Of a DNA stretch of 33,598 bases, positions 17,321-26,801 are shown piece by piece. The position numbers and the translations under genes were made by a program. The notes beneath the pieces were generated by a model. It worked only from the letters and a program-made list of their open reading frames with translations, was not told the origin of the DNA and searched no databases. Position 1 is the stretch's first letter. Every line of letters begins with the position of its first letter. Source of the stretch: Flavobacteriales bacterium (lineage in GTDB: Bacteria > Bacteroidota > Bacteroidia > Flavobacteriales > TMED113); NCBI GenBank assembly GCA_002698365.1, contig NZWM01000051.1, positions 1 to 33,598 of the forward strand, written 5' to 3'.

Positions 17321-17390
17321 TTTGACTGTTTTTTTCTCATTTTGACTGTTTTTTTAGTCATTTTGACTGTTTTTTTAGTCATTTTGATCG
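17296..17390 (-). repeat. Five tandem 20-21 base repeats, each carrying an ATG, at the start of the DUF3108 gene
   Basis: On the plus strand the unit is tcattttgactgttttttt plus one or two bases; on the minus strand each copy reads gtcaaaATG followed by ag or ct and an A run. Copies begin at 17296, 17317, 17337, 17358 and 17379, so the spacing is 21, 20, 21 and 21. The 20-base unit has an A run of seven where its neighbour on the gene side has eight, which shifts the reading frame. The last copy is partial and diverges at gatcg. The array fills the gap between the leuS stop and the DUF3108 gene and overlaps the latter's first codons. Confidence 0.9.
17317..17382 (-). other. Possible 21-codon upstream ORF formed by the start-codon repeats
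   Basis: Translation from the outermost ATG (17380-17382), 22 bases after the leuS stop, would give MTKKTVKMTKKTVKMRKKQ then SK and a TGA stop. That TGA overlaps the ATG at 17318-17320 as ATGA, the arrangement typical of translational coupling. A one-base gain in the seven-A run would fuse this ORF to the DUF3108 gene. No evidence of expression is available from sequence. Confidence 0.35.
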
Positions 17391-17404
17391 TTTCCTTCGT
17401 GTTT

Positions 17405-20176
17405 CTATAAAACAATATTTATAATTTTATTAGGAACAATAATTATTTTTTTAAATGAATTTTCTATTAAATAATTATTTGTTTTTGGATACTCAAGAAC
17501 ATGTTGTTTAATTTCTTCTTTTGATAAATCAACTGGTAATTCTAATATGAATCGCATTTTTCCATTAAAAGCTACGGGATATTTTATGTTTTCTTGCTTT
17601 AAATATTTTTCTTCTAGTTGAGGCCATGTTGCATCATTAATTGAGTTTGAATTTCCTAAAGCAGACCATATCTCCTCAGAGATATATGGTGCATAGGGTG
17701 AAAGTAAAATCACGTAAGCTTCAATAATTTCTTTTTTATTACATTTTAAATCAGTTAATTCATTTACACAAATCATTAGGGCGCTTACTACAGTATTAAA
17801 AGAAAATCGCTCTAAATCTTCCGTTATTTTTTTAATACATTTATGTAGAGATTTATATTCTGTATCGGATGGTTTTTCTTGTGAAATATTAAAGTTATTT
17901 TCATTGTCGTGAGTTAGTCTCCAGAATTTTTTCAAAAAACTATGCACCCCATTAATGCCTTTTGTGTCCCATGGTTTGGATTGTTCTAATGGTCCCAAGA
18001 ACATTTCGTACATTCTTAATGTATCTGCTCCAAATTGATTAATGAGTTCATCAGGGGTTTGTGTATTATATTTAGATTTAGACATTTTCTCCACTTCAAA
18101 GCCGCATATATAATTACCGGTTTTATTTAAAATAAATTTTGCATTTTCAAATTCAGGTCTCCACTTCTTAAAACGCTCTATGTTTAAAACATCCTTATCA
18201 ACATAATTAATATCAACATGTAATCTAGTAACTTCATAATTATCTTTTTGTTCAGCACTGACAAATGTATTAGTTCCATTAATGCGATAGACAAAATTCG
18301 AACGGCCTAAAATCATCCCTTGGTTAATCAATTTTTTAAAAGGTTCTTCAAAATGAATAAATCCTCTGTCAAATAAAAATTTTGTCCAGAAACGAGAATA
18401 TAATAAATGTCCCACTGCATGTTCAGCTCCTCCTATATATAAATCAACTTGGCCCCAATATGTTACTTTTTCTTTTGCTACAAATTCTTTATTATTTTTA
18501 GGGTCCATAAATCTTAGAAAATACCACGATGAACCAGCCCAACCAGGCATAGTATTATATTCCATTCTATCACCTTTAAAAATATTCCAATCTTTCTTTT
18601 TTGCTCTCGCTAATGGGGGGTCTCCTGTTTTAGTTGGTAAATATTTGTTAACCAAAGGTAATTCGACACAATCCACCTCTTCTAATAAATAGGGTATTTC
18701 ATTTTTATAAAAAATAGGGAAAGGCTCACCCCAATATCTTTGCCGACTAAATATGGCATTTCGAAGTTTATAATTAATTTTTTCTTGCCCAATACCTTGT
18801 TTTTGGATTTCTAAAATGGATCTCAAAATAGCATCATGTACATTTAAGCCATTTAAAAAATCAGAGTTTTCAATTATAGCATCTTTATTTTCATTTGCTT
18901 TTTCATTAACATCGATGTTTTTAAAAATATTAGGAATGTCTAAATTAAATTTTTGTGCAAACTCCCAGTCTCTTTGGTCACCACAGGGAACGGCCATAAT
19001 AGCACCAGTACCATAAGAGGCTAAAACATATTCACCAATCCAAATAGGTATTTTTTCCTTTGTAAAAGGATGAATAGCGTAGGACCCAGTAAACACACCA
19101 CTAATATCTTTTACATTAGCTTGTCGTTCTCGCTCAGATTTTAATGTGGATCTTTTACAATATTCGGATACTATTTTTTGTTGATTTTTTGTTGATAATG
19201 CAGAGACTAAAGGATGTTCAGGAGAAATTACAATAAATGACGCACCATAAATTGTGTCGGGTCTTGTGGTAAAAATTTCAATATAATTAGAGTTATTGTG
19301 TATGTTAAAACGAATTAAAGCTCCTTTTGATTTCCCGATCCAATTTTTTTGTATTTCTTTTATGGAATCACTCCACTCTATGTCGTTTAATCCTTTTAAT
19401 AGCCTTTCGGCATATGCTGTAATTCGCAAAGACCATTGTTTCATTTTTTTTTGCTCTACAGGGAACCCGCCTCTTTCAGAGAGCCCGTCTTTTACTTCAT
19501 CATTTGCTAATACGGTGCCTAATTCTGGACACCAGTTCACCCATGTTTCCGATAAATATGCTAAACGGTATTTTAGTAATATACTCTCTTGTTGTTCCCC
19601 ATCAAAAGCATTCCATTCTTTCGCTGTAAATAATGGGGTATTTTCGTCACATGGGGATTTTACCATAGCATTACCATTTCTTGTAAACTCGGAAATTAGC
19701 TCAGATATAGGAAGAGCTTTGTTATCTATATTACAATAATAAGAGTTGAATAATTGTTTAAAAATCCATTGAGTCCATTTATAATATAACGGCTGCGAAG
19801 TTCGAATTTCTCTACTCCAATCAAACGAAAATCCAATTTTATCTAATTGTTCTCTATATCTTAAAATATTATTTTCAGTAGTGATTTCTGGATGTTGACC
19901 GGTTTGAATTGCGTATTGTTCTGCAGGCAGACCAAATGAATCATAGCCCATGGGATGCAGCACATTAAAACCATTTAAACGTTTATATCGAGAATATATA
20001 TCAGATGCTATATATCCCAGTGGATGACCAACATGTAGTCCTGCTCCTGATGGATATGGAAACATGTCTAAAACATAAAACTTTTTTTTAGAATGATCCT
20101 CTGTTATCTTGTAAGTTTTTTGTTTCCTCCAGTTAGTCGCCCATTTTTTTTCTATTTTTTTAAAATTATACTGCAT
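17405..20176 (-). CDS. leuS: Leucyl-tRNA synthetase
   Basis: The 923-residue enzyme attaches leucine to tRNA-Leu. It has the class I HIGH motif as HVGH (48-51, in PYPSGAGLHVGHPLGY), the CP1 editing domain (TRPDTIYGASFIVISPEHP and GTGAIMAVPCGDQRDWEFA), and the KMSKS loop (EKMSKSKYNTQTPDEL). The C-terminal anticodon-binding region is intact and the length is usual for Bacteroidota. The ATG at 20174-20176 fits the family's N-terminus (MQYNFKKIEKKWATNW). It is divergent from ftsX across a 90-base AT-rich gap and is the first gene of the minus-strand series leuS, DUF3108, dioxygenase, M23. Confidence 0.97.
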   Translation of the reverse strand: MQYNFKKIEKKWATNWRKQKTYKITEDHSKKKFYVLDMFPYPSGAGLHVGHPLGYIASDIYSRYKRLNGFNVLHPMGYDSFGLPAEQYAIQTGQHPEITTENNILRYREQLDKIGFSFDWSREIRTSQPLYYKWTQWIFKQLFNSYYCNIDNKALPISELISEFTRNGNAMVKSPCDENTPLFTAKEWNAFDGEQQESILLKYRLAYLSETWVNWCPELGTVLANDEVKDGLSERGGFPVEQKKMKQWSLRITAYAERLLKGLNDIEWSDSIKEIQKNWIGKSKGALIRFNIHNNSNYIEIFTTRPDTIYGASFIVISPEHPLVSALSTKNQQKIVSEYCKRSTLKSERERQANVKDISGVFTGSYAIHPFTKEKIPIWIGEYVLASYGTGAIMAVPCGDQRDWEFAQKFNLDIPNIFKNIDVNEKANENKDAIIENSDFLNGLNVHDAILRSILEIQKQGIGQEKINYKLRNAIFSRQRYWGEPFPIFYKNEIPYLLEEVDCVELPLVNKYLPTKTGDPPLARAKKKDWNIFKGDRMEYNTMPGWAGSSWYFLRFMDPKNNKEFVAKEKVTYWGQVDLYIGGAEHAVGHLLYSRFWTKFLFDRGFIHFEEPFKKLINQGMILGRSNFVYRINGTNTFVSAEQKDNYEVTRLHVDINYVDKDVLNIERFKKWRPEFENAKFILNKTGNYICGFEVEKMSKSKYNTQTPDELINQFGADTLRMYEMFLGPLEQSKPWDTKGINGVHSFLKKFWRLTHDNENNFNISQEKPSDTEYKSLHKCIKKITEDLERFSFNTVVSALMICVNELTDLKCNKKEIIEAYVILLSPYAPYISEEIWSALGNSNSINDATWPQLEEKYLKQENIKYPVAFNGKMRFILELPVDLSKEEIKQHVLEYPKTNNYLIENSFKKIIIVPNKIINIVL

Positions 20177-20266
20177 GTAGATTGTTTATCATTAAATGTA
20201 TAAACTAATATATATATATTATATAAATAATTTTATTACATTGACCTAATAAACTACATATATTGT

Positions 20267-21145
20267 ATGGGTTTGCAAACAGAAATTTTTTTTAAAAGCC
20301 GGGTATTAAATTCGAAGATTTATATTTTTTTAGCTACTACATTATCTGTTTTAATCATGGGTGTGTTAGGTTTGATGGCTATAAATTATAATTCTTTAGA
20401 GCAAAATTTAAAAGAAAATATAAGTTTCAATTTAGTATTGCATAATGATATACAAGAGTTCGAAACACAGCAATTAATAAGGTCTCTTTCTTTAATTCCA
20501 ACAATTAAATCTGTAACATATGTTTCCAAAGAAGAAGCTGCAGATCAATTAAAAAATAATATAGGTGAAGATTTTATAGATGTTATAGGTGGGAATCCAT
20601 TGTCTGATATTATTGAAGTTAATTTTTTTGCTTCACATATTACAAATTTTAAACCTGAAGAACAGAAAAAACTATTTATGCTATATGAAGAAATTAATGA
20701 TGTTATTTATGATGAAAACTTAATTGTTTTATTAGAAAACGATTTTCAAAAAGTTGGATTTATATTATTATTAATAGCAGTTATATTTTTCATTGTTGCG
20801 TTTATTTTAATAAATAGTAATATAAGATTGACGATTTATTCCAAAAGATTTATTCTTAAAACGATGCAATTGGTCGGGGCTAAAAAACAATTTATTCAAA
20901 AACCATTTTTAACATCTAATCTAATTAGTGCTATTATAGCATGTCTTGTCGGGAATGTGTTTTTAATAGTGTTATTATTTGTGACAATTAGAAAATACCC
21001 AGAGATTGAAAACTTAATTTCTCAAACACAATTTTTATGGTTAATAATTGCTACTTCAATGATAAATATAAGTATTTCAGTTTTGAGTACATGGATATGT
21101 GTGAGAAAGTATTTAAATTTAAAAACCGAAGAATTATATAATTAA
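20267..21145 (+). CDS. ftsX: Cell-division protein FtsX
   Basis: FtsX is the membrane subunit of the FtsEX complex, which couples ATP hydrolysis to peptidoglycan hydrolase activation at the division site. The 292-residue protein has the expected plan: one N-terminal membrane helix (about 18-40), a periplasmic domain (about 41-160, with VTYVSKEEAADQL), and three C-terminal helices (about 168-190, 222-245, 258-280) with the conserved RFILKTMQLVGAKKQFI segment. ftsE is not adjacent. It heads the cluster ftsX, DUF3098, uppP, truB, queA, a gene order I recall as conserved in Flavobacteriia. Confidence 0.93.
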   Translation: MGLQTEIFFKSRVLNSKIYIFLATTLSVLIMGVLGLMAINYNSLEQNLKENISFNLVLHNDIQEFETQQLIRSLSLIPTIKSVTYVSKEEAADQLKNNIGEDFIDVIGGNPLSDIIEVNFFASHITNFKPEEQKKLFMLYEEINDVIYDENLIVLLENDFQKVGFILLLIAVIFFIVAFILINSNIRLTIYSKRFILKTMQLVGAKKQFIQKPFLTSNLISAIIACLVGNVFLIVLLFVTIRKYPEIENLISQTQFLWLIIATSMINISISVLSTWICVRKYLNLKTEELYN

Positions 21146-21148
21146 TTT

Positions 21149-21427
21149 ATGATGAATTTTTTAAAATCCAAAAACACTAATTTAGACGACAATAAAACGG
21201 GAAATAATGACACATCCCCATTTTTATTTACCCAAAAAAATTATTTAATATTATTATTTAGTTTAATGTTAATTGGTCTGGGTTTTTTGTTGATGATTGG
21301 AGGTGGAGGTGACACTGCAACTGCATTTAATCCGGACATTTTCTCACACAGAAGAATTAAGGTTGCTCCAATGATTATTATAATTGGATATATTGGGATG
21401 GTGTTTTCTATATTTTACAATGATTGA
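21149..21427 (+). CDS. DUF3098 small membrane protein
   Basis: This 92-residue protein has two membrane helices (about 32-52 and 73-90) joined by a loop that carries the DUF3098 signature: GFLLMIGGGGD, FNPDIFSHRRIKVAPMIII. Its function is unknown, but it is usually found between ftsX and uppP in Bacteroidota, which suggests an envelope or division role. It starts three bases after ftsX and overlaps the uppP start by eight bases. Met2 (21152) is an equally possible start. Confidence 0.9.
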   Translation: MMNFLKSKNTNLDDNKTGNNDTSPFLFTQKNYLILLFSLMLIGLGFLLMIGGGGDTATAFNPDIFSHRRIKVAPMIIIIGYIGMVFSIFYND

Positions 21428-22214
21428 AGAAATTAAATATTTTCTGTTAGGTGTTATTCAGGGCTTAGCCGAATTTTTCCCAATTAGTAGTAGTGGACAT
21501 ATCGTATTATTTTCATCTTTATTGGATCTTGCGGAGGATAACCCCCTTTTATTATCTGTGACGGTACATTTTGCAACAACTTTAAGTACAATTATTATTT
21601 ATAGAAAACGACTTAAGGAATTATATTATGGCGTTGTGGTTAATCAAAATAAAAATGAACTTTCATTTCTTTTGAAAATAATTATTTCAAGCGTTCCAAT
21701 TATAATTATAGGATTTTTATTTAGAGATAATATTGCTACTATTTTTAACAACTATTATTTTGTGACAATAATGCTACTATTAACAGCAGTTTTTTTAATA
21801 GGAACTAGTTTTATTTCGGCTGGTAAAAACAAAATCACCTATTTAACAGCATTATTAATGGGATTGGCACAAGCTTGTGCAATACTTCCGGGAATATCAA
21901 GGTCTGGTGCTACGATTTCTATGGCTTTACTGTTAAAGGTAAAAAGTAAAGATGCAGCGGAATTTTCTTTTTTAATGGCATTGTTGCCGATATTAGGCAT
22001 CACTTTTATAGAATTAATAACACTTTTTTATTCTGATCTTAAATTAAGTATTGATAATATAAAATCTTTAATTATTGCTTTTTTAGCAGCTTTTTTAGCG
22101 GGTTTATTTGCGTGTAAATACATGATATCGATTGTTGAAAAAAATAACTTAAAGTATTTTGGATTTTATTGTATTATTGTTGCTTATATAGTTTTATATT
22201 TTGTGTTTTTTTAA
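21420..22214 (+). CDS. uppP: Undecaprenyl-diphosphate phosphatase
   Basis: UppP (BacA) removes a phosphate from undecaprenyl diphosphate so the carrier lipid can be reused for peptidoglycan and other glycans; overexpression gives bacitracin resistance. Using the ATG at 21420, the 264-residue protein begins MIEEIKYFLLGVIQGLAEFF and carries both active-site motifs: E18FFPISSSGH27 and PGISRSGATISMALL. The rest is a series of membrane helices. An in-frame ATG at 21384 would add 12 residues lying inside the DUF3098 gene and unlike the family, so I rejected it. The chosen start overlaps the DUF3098 stop by eight bases. Confidence 0.95.
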   Translation: MIEEIKYFLLGVIQGLAEFFPISSSGHIVLFSSLLDLAEDNPLLLSVTVHFATTLSTIIIYRKRLKELYYGVVVNQNKNELSFLLKIIISSVPIIIIGFLFRDNIATIFNNYYFVTIMLLLTAVFLIGTSFISAGKNKITYLTALLMGLAQACAILPGISRSGATISMALLLKVKSKDAAEFSFLMALLPILGITFIELITLFYSDLKLSIDNIKSLIIAFLAAFLAGLFACKYMISIVEKNNLKYFGFYCIIVAYIVLYFVFF

Positions 22215-22225
22215 AAATTTATTAC

Positions 22226-22915
22226 ATGTTTATCAACAACCTAGATCAGGCATCTAAAATTTTATTAATTGATAAGCCCAAAGATTGGACATCTTTTGAT
22301 GTGGTAAAAAAAATTCGAGGATTAGTAAAAAAAAAATATAATATCAAGAAAATTAAAGTTGGCCATTCCGGCACTTTAGATCCGCTAGCAACAGGATTGT
22401 TGGTGGTTTGTGTTGGAAATAAAACTAAGGACATCAGAAACCTTGAGCTACTTGAAAAGGAATATGTGGGAACTATTAAATTAGGTTGTATAACTGACAG
22501 TTTTGATTCTGAAACTCCAGAAAAAGAGCGTAAAACTTATTCTCATTTATCTGAAAAAGATATAGCTGATGTTTTATGTAAATTTCATGGCTCTATACAA
22601 CAATTGCCACCCATTTTTTCAGCAATAAAAGTTAAAGGAGAAAGATTGTATAAAAAAGCTCGTAGAGGAGATAAAAATATAGAATTAAAAAAGAGAAGTA
22701 TTACCATTCTAGATTTAAAACTAGAATCAGTTAATTTACCACTAGTTAAGTTTAAAGTGAAGTGCAGTAAAGGCACATATATTAGATCTTTGGCCCATGA
22801 CATTGGTCAAAAATTAAATTGTGGGGCATATTTATATGAATTAAGAAGAGTGGGTGTTGGGCAATATAAAATAAAAGATGCTCAAAGTATAAATGATATT
22901 TTTGCTTCTTTATAA
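22226..22915 (+). CDS. truB: tRNA pseudouridine-55 synthase
   Basis: TruB makes the nearly universal pseudouridine 55 in the T loop of tRNAs. With the ATG at 22226 the protein is 229 residues and begins MFINNLDQASKILLIDKPKD, as expected for the family (LxxDKPxGxTS). Catalytic Asp52 lies in GHSGTLDPLATGLL, and KCSKGTYIRSLAHDIG and GAYLYELRR are later landmarks. An in-frame start at 22169 inside uppP would add 19 unrelated residues. The gene is short at its C-terminus compared with E. coli TruB (314), as is usual in this phylum. Confidence 0.94.
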   Translation: MFINNLDQASKILLIDKPKDWTSFDVVKKIRGLVKKKYNIKKIKVGHSGTLDPLATGLLVVCVGNKTKDIRNLELLEKEYVGTIKLGCITDSFDSETPEKERKTYSHLSEKDIADVLCKFHGSIQQLPPIFSAIKVKGERLYKKARRGDKNIELKKRSITILDLKLESVNLPLVKFKVKCSKGTYIRSLAHDIGQKLNCGAYLYELRRVGVGQYKIKDAQSINDIFASL

Positions 22916-22954
22916 AGAGAAACAATTAATCTGAATTTGAATTCGATATTTTTG

Positions 22955-22962
22955 TATATTTG
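22955..22962 (+). promoter_or_regulatory. TAnnTTTG -7 element before queA
   Basis: TATATTTG is an exact match to the Bacteroidota -7 consensus in the 79-base gap between truB and queA, with room for a leader of about 25-28 bases before the queA ATG. A TTTG lies 15 bases upstream, shorter than the usual 19-20, so the -33 element is poor. In a sequence this AT-rich, single -7 matches also arise by chance. Confidence 0.4.
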
Positions 22963-22994
22963 CTCTCACTATTTAGCAGAAATTATAATCTACT

Positions 22995-24050
22995 ATGAAG
23001 CTTAAATTGTCACATTTTAATTTTGATTTACCACCAGAATTATTAGCTACGGAACCAATTTTAAATAGAGATGAATCAAGAATGATGGTTATACATCGGG
23101 ATTCAGGTAAAATAGAGCATAAGAAATTCAAAGATATTTTAGATTATTTCGCAGAAGATGATGTGATGATTTTGAATAATACTAAAGTGATTCCGGCGAG
23201 ATTATATGGCAACAAAGAAAAAACTGGTGCTAAAATAGAAGTTTTTTTAATGAGAGAGCTTAGTAAAGAAAGTCGATTGTGGGATGTGCTGGTCGATCCT
23301 GCAAGAAAAATCAGAATAGGTAATAAGTTATATTTTGGAGAAAATGATGATTTAATTGCTGAAGTAATTGACAACACAACATCTAGGGGTAGAACATTAC
23401 GTTTTTTACATGATGCTCCATATGATGAGTTTAAGCAAAAAATTGAAAATCTAGGTCAAACTCCTTTGCCAAAATATATAAAGCGATCACCAACAGAGGA
23501 AGATGAAGAAAAATATCAAACAGTCTTCGCTAAACACAAGGGTGCTGTTGCAGCGCCAACAGCTGGGCTCCATTTTAGTAAAATTATTCTAAAGAGATTA
23601 GAAATTTTAGGAGTTCATTTGCCAGAACTCACACTACATATTGGACTTGGCACATTTAGGCCTGTTGAGGTAGAAGATTTATCAAAACATAAAATGGATT
23701 CAGAAGAGGTGACAATTACTGATGAAGTTACAAATATTGTAAATAATGCGATTGCATCTAAAAAGCGTATTTGTGCTGTGGGTACAACTACCATTAGAGC
23801 AATTGAAACCCCTGTTTCATCTTATCAAACTTTAAAATCTTTTCAGGGATGGACAAATAAGTTTATTTTTCCCCCATATCAATTTCAAATTGCAAACAGT
23901 CTTTTAACAAATTTCCATGCACCAAAATCTACTGTTCTAATGTTGGTTTCAGCATTTGCTGGTCATGATTTAACTATGAAGGCTTATAAAGAAGCAATAA
24001 AAGAAAAATATAATTTTTTAAGCTATGGTGATTGCATGTTGATACTATAA
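22995..24050 (+). CDS. queA: tRNA preQ1(34) S-adenosylmethionine ribosyltransferase-isomerase
   Basis: QueA transfers the ribosyl part of SAM to preQ1 in the wobble position of tRNA, giving epoxyqueuosine. The 351-residue protein matches the family throughout: [20 protein letters not shown] at the start, [40 protein letters not shown], and [17 protein letters not shown] near the end. It follows truB after a short gap containing a candidate promoter. No preQ1 riboswitch is evident in that gap. Queuosine synthesis genes other than queA are not in the window. Confidence 0.96.
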   Translation: MKLKLSHFNFDLPPELLATEPILNRDESRMMVIHRDSGKIEHKKFKDILDYFAEDDVMILNNTKVIPARLYGNKEKTGAKIEVFLMRELSKESRLWDVLVDPARKIRIGNKLYFGENDDLIAEVIDNTTSRGRTLRFLHDAPYDEFKQKIENLGQTPLPKYIKRSPTEEDEEKYQTVFAKHKGAVAAPTAGLHFSKIILKRLEILGVHLPELTLHIGLGTFRPVEVEDLSKHKMDSEEVTITDEVTNIVNNAIASKKRICAVGTTTIRAIETPVSSYQTLKSFQGWTNKFIFPPYQFQIANSLLTNFHAPKSTVLMLVSAFAGHDLTMKAYKEAIKEKYNFLSYGDCMLIL

Positions 24051-24063
24051 CAACTTATTAGAA

Positions 24064-24789
24064 ATGGCTCACCATGTTTTAATATTAGCAGCAGGCAAAG
24101 GATTAAGATTAGAAAGCAAAACCCCAAAACAATTTTTAGAAATTCATTCTTTGCCAATTATTATGCATAGTATGCAAGCTTTTTTTTCAGCTGATCCAAC
24201 GTCAAAGATCTATGTTGCTTTATCTGAAGACTATATTGGAAAATGGTCCCAGCTCTGTCTAGATTATAAATTTCAGATTAATCATGAAATATATATTGGC
24301 GGTAATACTAGGCAAGAATCCGTGTTTTTAGGCTTAAATAAGATTTATAATTCTTTTGGTGAATCTAGCAAGAAGCATTTAGTAAGTATTCATGATTCAG
24401 CTAGGCCTTTTATTAATGATAAATTTATTTTAGAATTACTTGCTACAGCTAAAAAATTGGGTAATGCGGTTCCATTTGTCAAGCTTAAAAGTGCTTTAAG
24501 AAAAATAGATTTTTCTACTGTGTTAAATAGTGTTGCTCAAAATAGAGAAGATTATATTATGACACAAACTCCACAAATTTTCAATTTTGAAACTATATAT
24601 AGTAGTTATAAACATGTTGTAGATTCTTCGATGACAAGTATATTTGATGATTCTGCAGTATATGATTATCTGAACAACAAAACTCGTATTAATCTTGTAA
24701 AAGGACGAGAATATAATATTAAAATCACTACAAAATTAGATTATATTATTGCACAAACTATACATCAATCTTTAAAAGATTTGCAATGA
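24064..24789 (+). CDS. ispD: 2-C-methyl-D-erythritol 4-phosphate cytidylyltransferase
   Basis: IspD joins CTP and methylerythritol 4-phosphate in the third step of the MEP pathway. The 241-residue protein has the nucleotide-binding loop LILAAGKGLRLESKTPKQFL (5-24 region) and the substrate-site HDSARPFI. Together with ispG at 12191-14116 it shows that this organism uses the MEP route rather than mevalonate. It starts 13 bases after queA and overlaps rlmN by four bases (ATGA). Confidence 0.93.
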   Translation: MAHHVLILAAGKGLRLESKTPKQFLEIHSLPIIMHSMQAFFSADPTSKIYVALSEDYIGKWSQLCLDYKFQINHEIYIGGNTRQESVFLGLNKIYNSFGESSKKHLVSIHDSARPFINDKFILELLATAKKLGNAVPFVKLKSALRKIDFSTVLNSVAQNREDYIMTQTPQIFNFETIYSSYKHVVDSSMTSIFDDSAVYDYLNNKTRINLVKGREYNIKITTKLDYIIAQTIHQSLKDLQ

Positions 24790-25829
24790 GTGTCGCTAAA
24801 CCAGATATTAGAGAGATAAGTATAGAAGCATTAGAGGAATTTTTTATTCAGCATAATGCTCCTAAGTTTAGAGCAATTCAGGTTCAAGAGTGGTTGTGGA
24901 AACATCGAAAAATTAATTTTAATGAGATGAGTAATCTTTCGAAGGCAGATAGAAATTTATTAAGTGAACACTTTACGATTAATAGTTTAAAAATTCTTAA
25001 AAAAGAGATTAGTGTTGATGGAACTATTAAATTTTTATTTTTTGTAGATGAAAATAGATTTATTGAAGGTGTTATTATCCCTCAACTTAATAGGTTAACA
25101 GCATGTATATCTTCTCAGGTGGGTTGTAGCTTATCTTGTACATTTTGTGCCACTGGGAAATTAAAATTATATAAAAATTTAACTTCTGGAGAAATTTATG
25201 ATCAAGTTTTTCTATTGAATGACTATGCTTTAAAACATTTTAATAAACCTATCAGTAATATTGTTTATATGGGCATGGGTGAACCATTCTTAAATATTAA
25301 AAATGTATTAAAAAGTATAGATCTTATAACCTCTCCAAATGGGTTGGGAATGTCAGGAAAAAGAATTACGGTTTCTACAGTTGGGATCACAAAAATCATA
25401 AAAAAAATAGCAGACATAAATCCAAATTTTAATTTAGCAATATCATTACACTCTGCAAATGATATTAAAAGAAGTGAAATTATGGAAATTAATAAAACAA
25501 ATAACTTAATACAATTAGCAGAAGCACTATTATACTTTTATAAAAAAACAAAAATAAAACCAACATATGAATATGTTTTGTTAGGTGGAATTAATGATTC
25601 TATCGATGATGCTAAAGCTTTAGTTGATTTTTGTAAAAAAATACCAAGCAAAGTAAACCTAATAGAATATAATAAAATAAAAGACGGGCTTTATGAAAAG
25701 TCATCAACAGAAGCAACGAATCTTTTCATAAGATTTTTAGAAAAACATAATATATTAGTTAAATTGAGAAGAAGTCGTGGCGAAGATATTGCTGCAGCTT
25801 GTGGACAACTTGCAATACAAAACAAATAG
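24786..25829 (+). CDS. rlmN: Dual-specificity RNA methyltransferase RlmN
   Basis: RlmN is a radical SAM enzyme that makes 2-methyladenosine at 23S rRNA position 2503 and at position 37 of some tRNAs. The 347-residue protein has the cluster motif Cys114-x3-Cys118-x2-Cys121 (GCSLSCTFCATG). Both catalytic cysteines are present: Cys107 (seven residues before the cluster, as in E. coli) and the methyl-carrying Cys339 in EDIAAACGQL. MGMGEPFLN is the GGE-like SAM motif. It overlaps ispD by four bases and ends two bases before the polyprenyl synthase start. Confidence 0.96.
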   Translation: MSVAKPDIREISIEALEEFFIQHNAPKFRAIQVQEWLWKHRKINFNEMSNLSKADRNLLSEHFTINSLKILKKEISVDGTIKFLFFVDENRFIEGVIIPQLNRLTACISSQVGCSLSCTFCATGKLKLYKNLTSGEIYDQVFLLNDYALKHFNKPISNIVYMGMGEPFLNIKNVLKSIDLITSPNGLGMSGKRITVSTVGITKIIKKIADINPNFNLAISLHSANDIKRSEIMEINKTNNLIQLAEALLYFYKKTKIKPTYEYVLLGGINDSIDDAKALVDFCKKIPSKVNLIEYNKIKDGLYEKSSTEATNLFIRFLEKHNILVKLRRSRGEDIAAACGQLAIQNK

Positions 25830-25831
25830 TG

Positions 25832-26797
25832 ATGGATTTTTTTAAAAAAATAGAAAAAGAAATACTTGTTTTTGACAAAAAATTTAAAAACGCTTTGTCT
25901 ACAAAAGCAAAATTGCTTCATAAGGTAGCCACCTATTTGGCTCAAAATCCAGGAAAAAAAATTCGGCCTATTTGTACAATTATTTCAGCAGGCTTATTAA
26001 ATGACATAACAGAAAAAACATATAGGGGCGCAATTTTAATAGAGTTATTACATACGGCAACTTTAATTCACGACGATATTGTTGATGATGCACATCTTAG
26101 AAGATCTCAATTATCTCTGAATGCTATTTGGAAAAATAAAATTTCAGTTTTATCAGGTGATTATTTTTTGGCAAAGGGATTGCGTTTAGCAATTTCACAT
26201 AAAGATTATGAAATATTAAATGTGACATCAGATGCTGTTGAAAAAATAGTAGAAGGCGAACTAATACAAATAGACAAAACAAGAAAATTAAATTTAATAG
26301 AAAAAGATTATTTTGAAATAATTACCTTAAAAACAGGTGCATTATTCTCGGCATCTTTTAAGATTGGCGCGATTTCAGTAAATGCTGACCAAAATACAAT
26401 TGACAAATTAGAATCAATAGGCCTCAAGTTAGGTCTGTTATTTCAAATAAAAGATGATATTCTTGATTATAATCATCCTCATAGTATTTCTGGTAAAAAA
26501 TCAGGCAATGATATAAAGGAGGGAAAAATTAATCTTCCGTTATTGTATGCATTAAAACAAATGACATTCATGGAAAAAAACAAGGTGTATCAAATTTTAA
26601 GAAAAAAAATAAATACATTAGATGAATTAGAGCTGGTTCAAAAATTAGTAAAACAATATAATGGGATAAAAGAAGTGGAATTATTAATGCAGACGTATTA
26701 TGAAGATTTAATTAATGACTTAGATGATTTCAAGATTTCCAAATATAAAGAAGCTTTAATTTTGATGTTAGATTTTTTAATTCATAGAGACAGATGA
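25832..26797 (+). CDS. Polyprenyl diphosphate synthase (long-chain, trans type)
   Basis: The enzyme extends farnesyl-type primers with isopentenyl diphosphate. With the ATG at 25832 it has 321 residues. The first Asp-rich motif (LIHDDIVDDAHLRR) and second (FQIKDDILDY) are both intact. The residues before the first motif (LLHTAT) are small, which generally allows long products such as the octaprenyl or heptaprenyl side chain of menaquinone. A TTG start at 25799 overlapping rlmN would add 11 unrelated residues and was rejected. It comes two bases after rlmN and four before dnaG. IspB-like is likely, but chain length cannot be fixed by eye. Confidence 0.92.
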   Translation: MDFFKKIEKEILVFDKKFKNALSTKAKLLHKVATYLAQNPGKKIRPICTIISAGLLNDITEKTYRGAILIELLHTATLIHDDIVDDAHLRRSQLSLNAIWKNKISVLSGDYFLAKGLRLAISHKDYEILNVTSDAVEKIVEGELIQIDKTRKLNLIEKDYFEIITLKTGALFSASFKIGAISVNADQNTIDKLESIGLKLGLLFQIKDDILDYNHPHSISGKKSGNDIKEGKINLPLLYALKQMTFMEKNKVYQILRKKINTLDELELVQKLVKQYNGIKEVELLMQTYYEDLINDLDDFKISKYKEALILMLDFLIHRDR

Positions 26798-26801
26798 TAT
26801 A

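Noticed and set aside
17296-17390. The tandem repeat as a CRISPR array
   Set aside because: Units are 20-21 bases and abut each other without spacers, and no cas gene is present.
22916-22994. preQ1 riboswitch in front of queA
   Set aside because: The gap is 79 bases and contains a candidate promoter; I see no C-rich loop or pseudoknot pattern of the preQ1 type.
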